This document shows, piece by piece, positions 63,299 to 64,000 of a DNA stretch of 64,000 bases (positions are counted from its first letter, which is position 1; each line of letters opens with the position of its first letter). The stretch is from Cacajao melanocephalus (Eukaryota > Chordata > Mammalia > Primates > Pitheciidae). The DNA lies in contig CAUYLG010063115.1 of the NCBI GenBank assembly GCA_963573385.1, positions 1 to 64,000 of the forward strand, read 5' to 3'. The notes below the pieces were generated by a model that saw nothing but the letters and a program-made list of their open reading frames with translations, made no database searches and was not told the DNA's origin. Position numbers and translations under genes: made by a program.

Positions 63299-64000
63299 CA
63301 CTGCAGCAGTAGCAGGGTGGGTTGCAGGTACACTCATGCACTGTCATAACAAGAAAGGCAAAACCTGCCTGAGCACACACACATCAGCAAAGCAACATGG
63401 GGTGCTGCTTTGGGCCAGGGGGAAGCTACAGTTTTGGGAGAAAGCTTGTGGTCTGGTGTGTATCCATGGAGGCCACCAAGGGATCCCCAACTTAGACTAG
63501 CCCTATCTGACAGGTAAGACTGCCTTGGAAAGTTCAGGAATAAAAGTTGCTCTAGGGCTAAAGTATTCTTATGGAGCAAGTCAAGCCTAGAGGGATAGCT
63601 GTCACAGGCTGGGCTACACTACAGGCACTCCTGCACCAAATTTCCTAAGCTCTACATCAGATAACTTTTTGGCCCTACCACTTCTCAGCTTTTCTTTCCA
63701 ACTCAAGTGTTTCTAGGGTCAAAGGGTGTCCTCTTGCTAAGGTTTCAGAGGTCTGTGTTGAGAATAGGTAGCTCCTTGCCACTTTAACTCACCCATACTT
63801 CCAGAGTTGTTGGGAGTGGGAAACGAGTCCAGGTTCACAGTAGCCTTGTGTAGAATTTTCAACATTCTCCTTCTTCAGCTTAACTTCTGTATCTTTCCTT
63901 TATACACTATCAGTGCTGTTATAAGGAAATGCTTGTTCTTCAGGGCCAAAGAGAAGAACCAGCACTCAAAGAACTATTCTCAGCAAGGCGATTTTACTTC
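63299..64000 (-). other. Probable L1 5' UTR continuation to window edge
   Basis: GC-richer than the window average and continuous in style with 62304-62931, so probably the outer L1 5' UTR. The last ~140 bases ('ttcagggccaaagagaagaacc', 'actattctcagcaaggcg') look different and may belong to another element that continues outside the window. No gene is recognised. Confidence 0.45.

Overview
This is a gene-poor, AT-rich stretch of a higher-primate (very probably human) nuclear genome. The evidence is the repeat content. There are two-arm Alu elements of J, S and Sc/Y type, L1PA/L1PB-type and older L1M LINEs, THE1 and MST MaLR retrotransposons, MLT1-type LTRs and several MIR SINEs. I found no intact protein-coding gene, no tRNA or rRNA gene, no CRISPR array and no CpG island. 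Every open reading frame above about 60 codons that I could assign is a shadow of a repeat (an Alu read antisense, an L1 ORF1/ORF2 remnant, or MaLR internal sequence) or has no recognisable content. Family names come from remembered consensus features, not from a database search, so subfamily labels are approximate.

Layout. 1-1.2 kb holds plus-strand L1 3' ends. 1.2-9.66 kb is mostly non-repetitive DNA with an AluSc/Y-type, an AluJ/S-type, a MIR3, a MIR and an MLT1-like LTR. 9.67-18.36 kb is one nearly full-length, ancient, minus-strand L1 (L1MA-like) with 3' UTR, ORF2, ORF1 and a long 5' UTR. It is interrupted by a THE1 solo LTR, a small L1PA 3' end and an AluJ. 18.4-37.5 kb is mainly unique sequence with scattered MIRs, an L1ME-like fragment, an MLT1-type MaLR remnant, an MST-like LTR carrying an Alu monomer and a GATA array, three Alus, and a long TC/TG microsatellite. 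37.5-48.65 kb is a dense pile of minus-strand L1 fragments broken by two MaLR elements in opposite orientation. 48.66-51.83 kb is the 5' half of a plus-strand L1M (5' UTR, ORF1, inter-ORF region). 52.1-55.3 kb is a very old minus-strand L1. 55.3 kb to near the window end is a three-level nest of minus-strand L1s whose 5' UTR also carries two MaLR LTRs.

The window reads as a record of successive insertions, not a set of cooperating genes. Old L1M elements were hit by younger L1, MaLR and Alu elements, and target-site duplications let several events be ordered. I found no convincing undescribed biological system. The most notable items are structural: nested L1s with readable target-site duplications, a misplaced internal ORF2 segment, a scrambled L1 block around a MaLR core, an inverted MaLR pair, a 52-bp alternating purine-pyrimidine tract, and small palindromes and tandem duplications.
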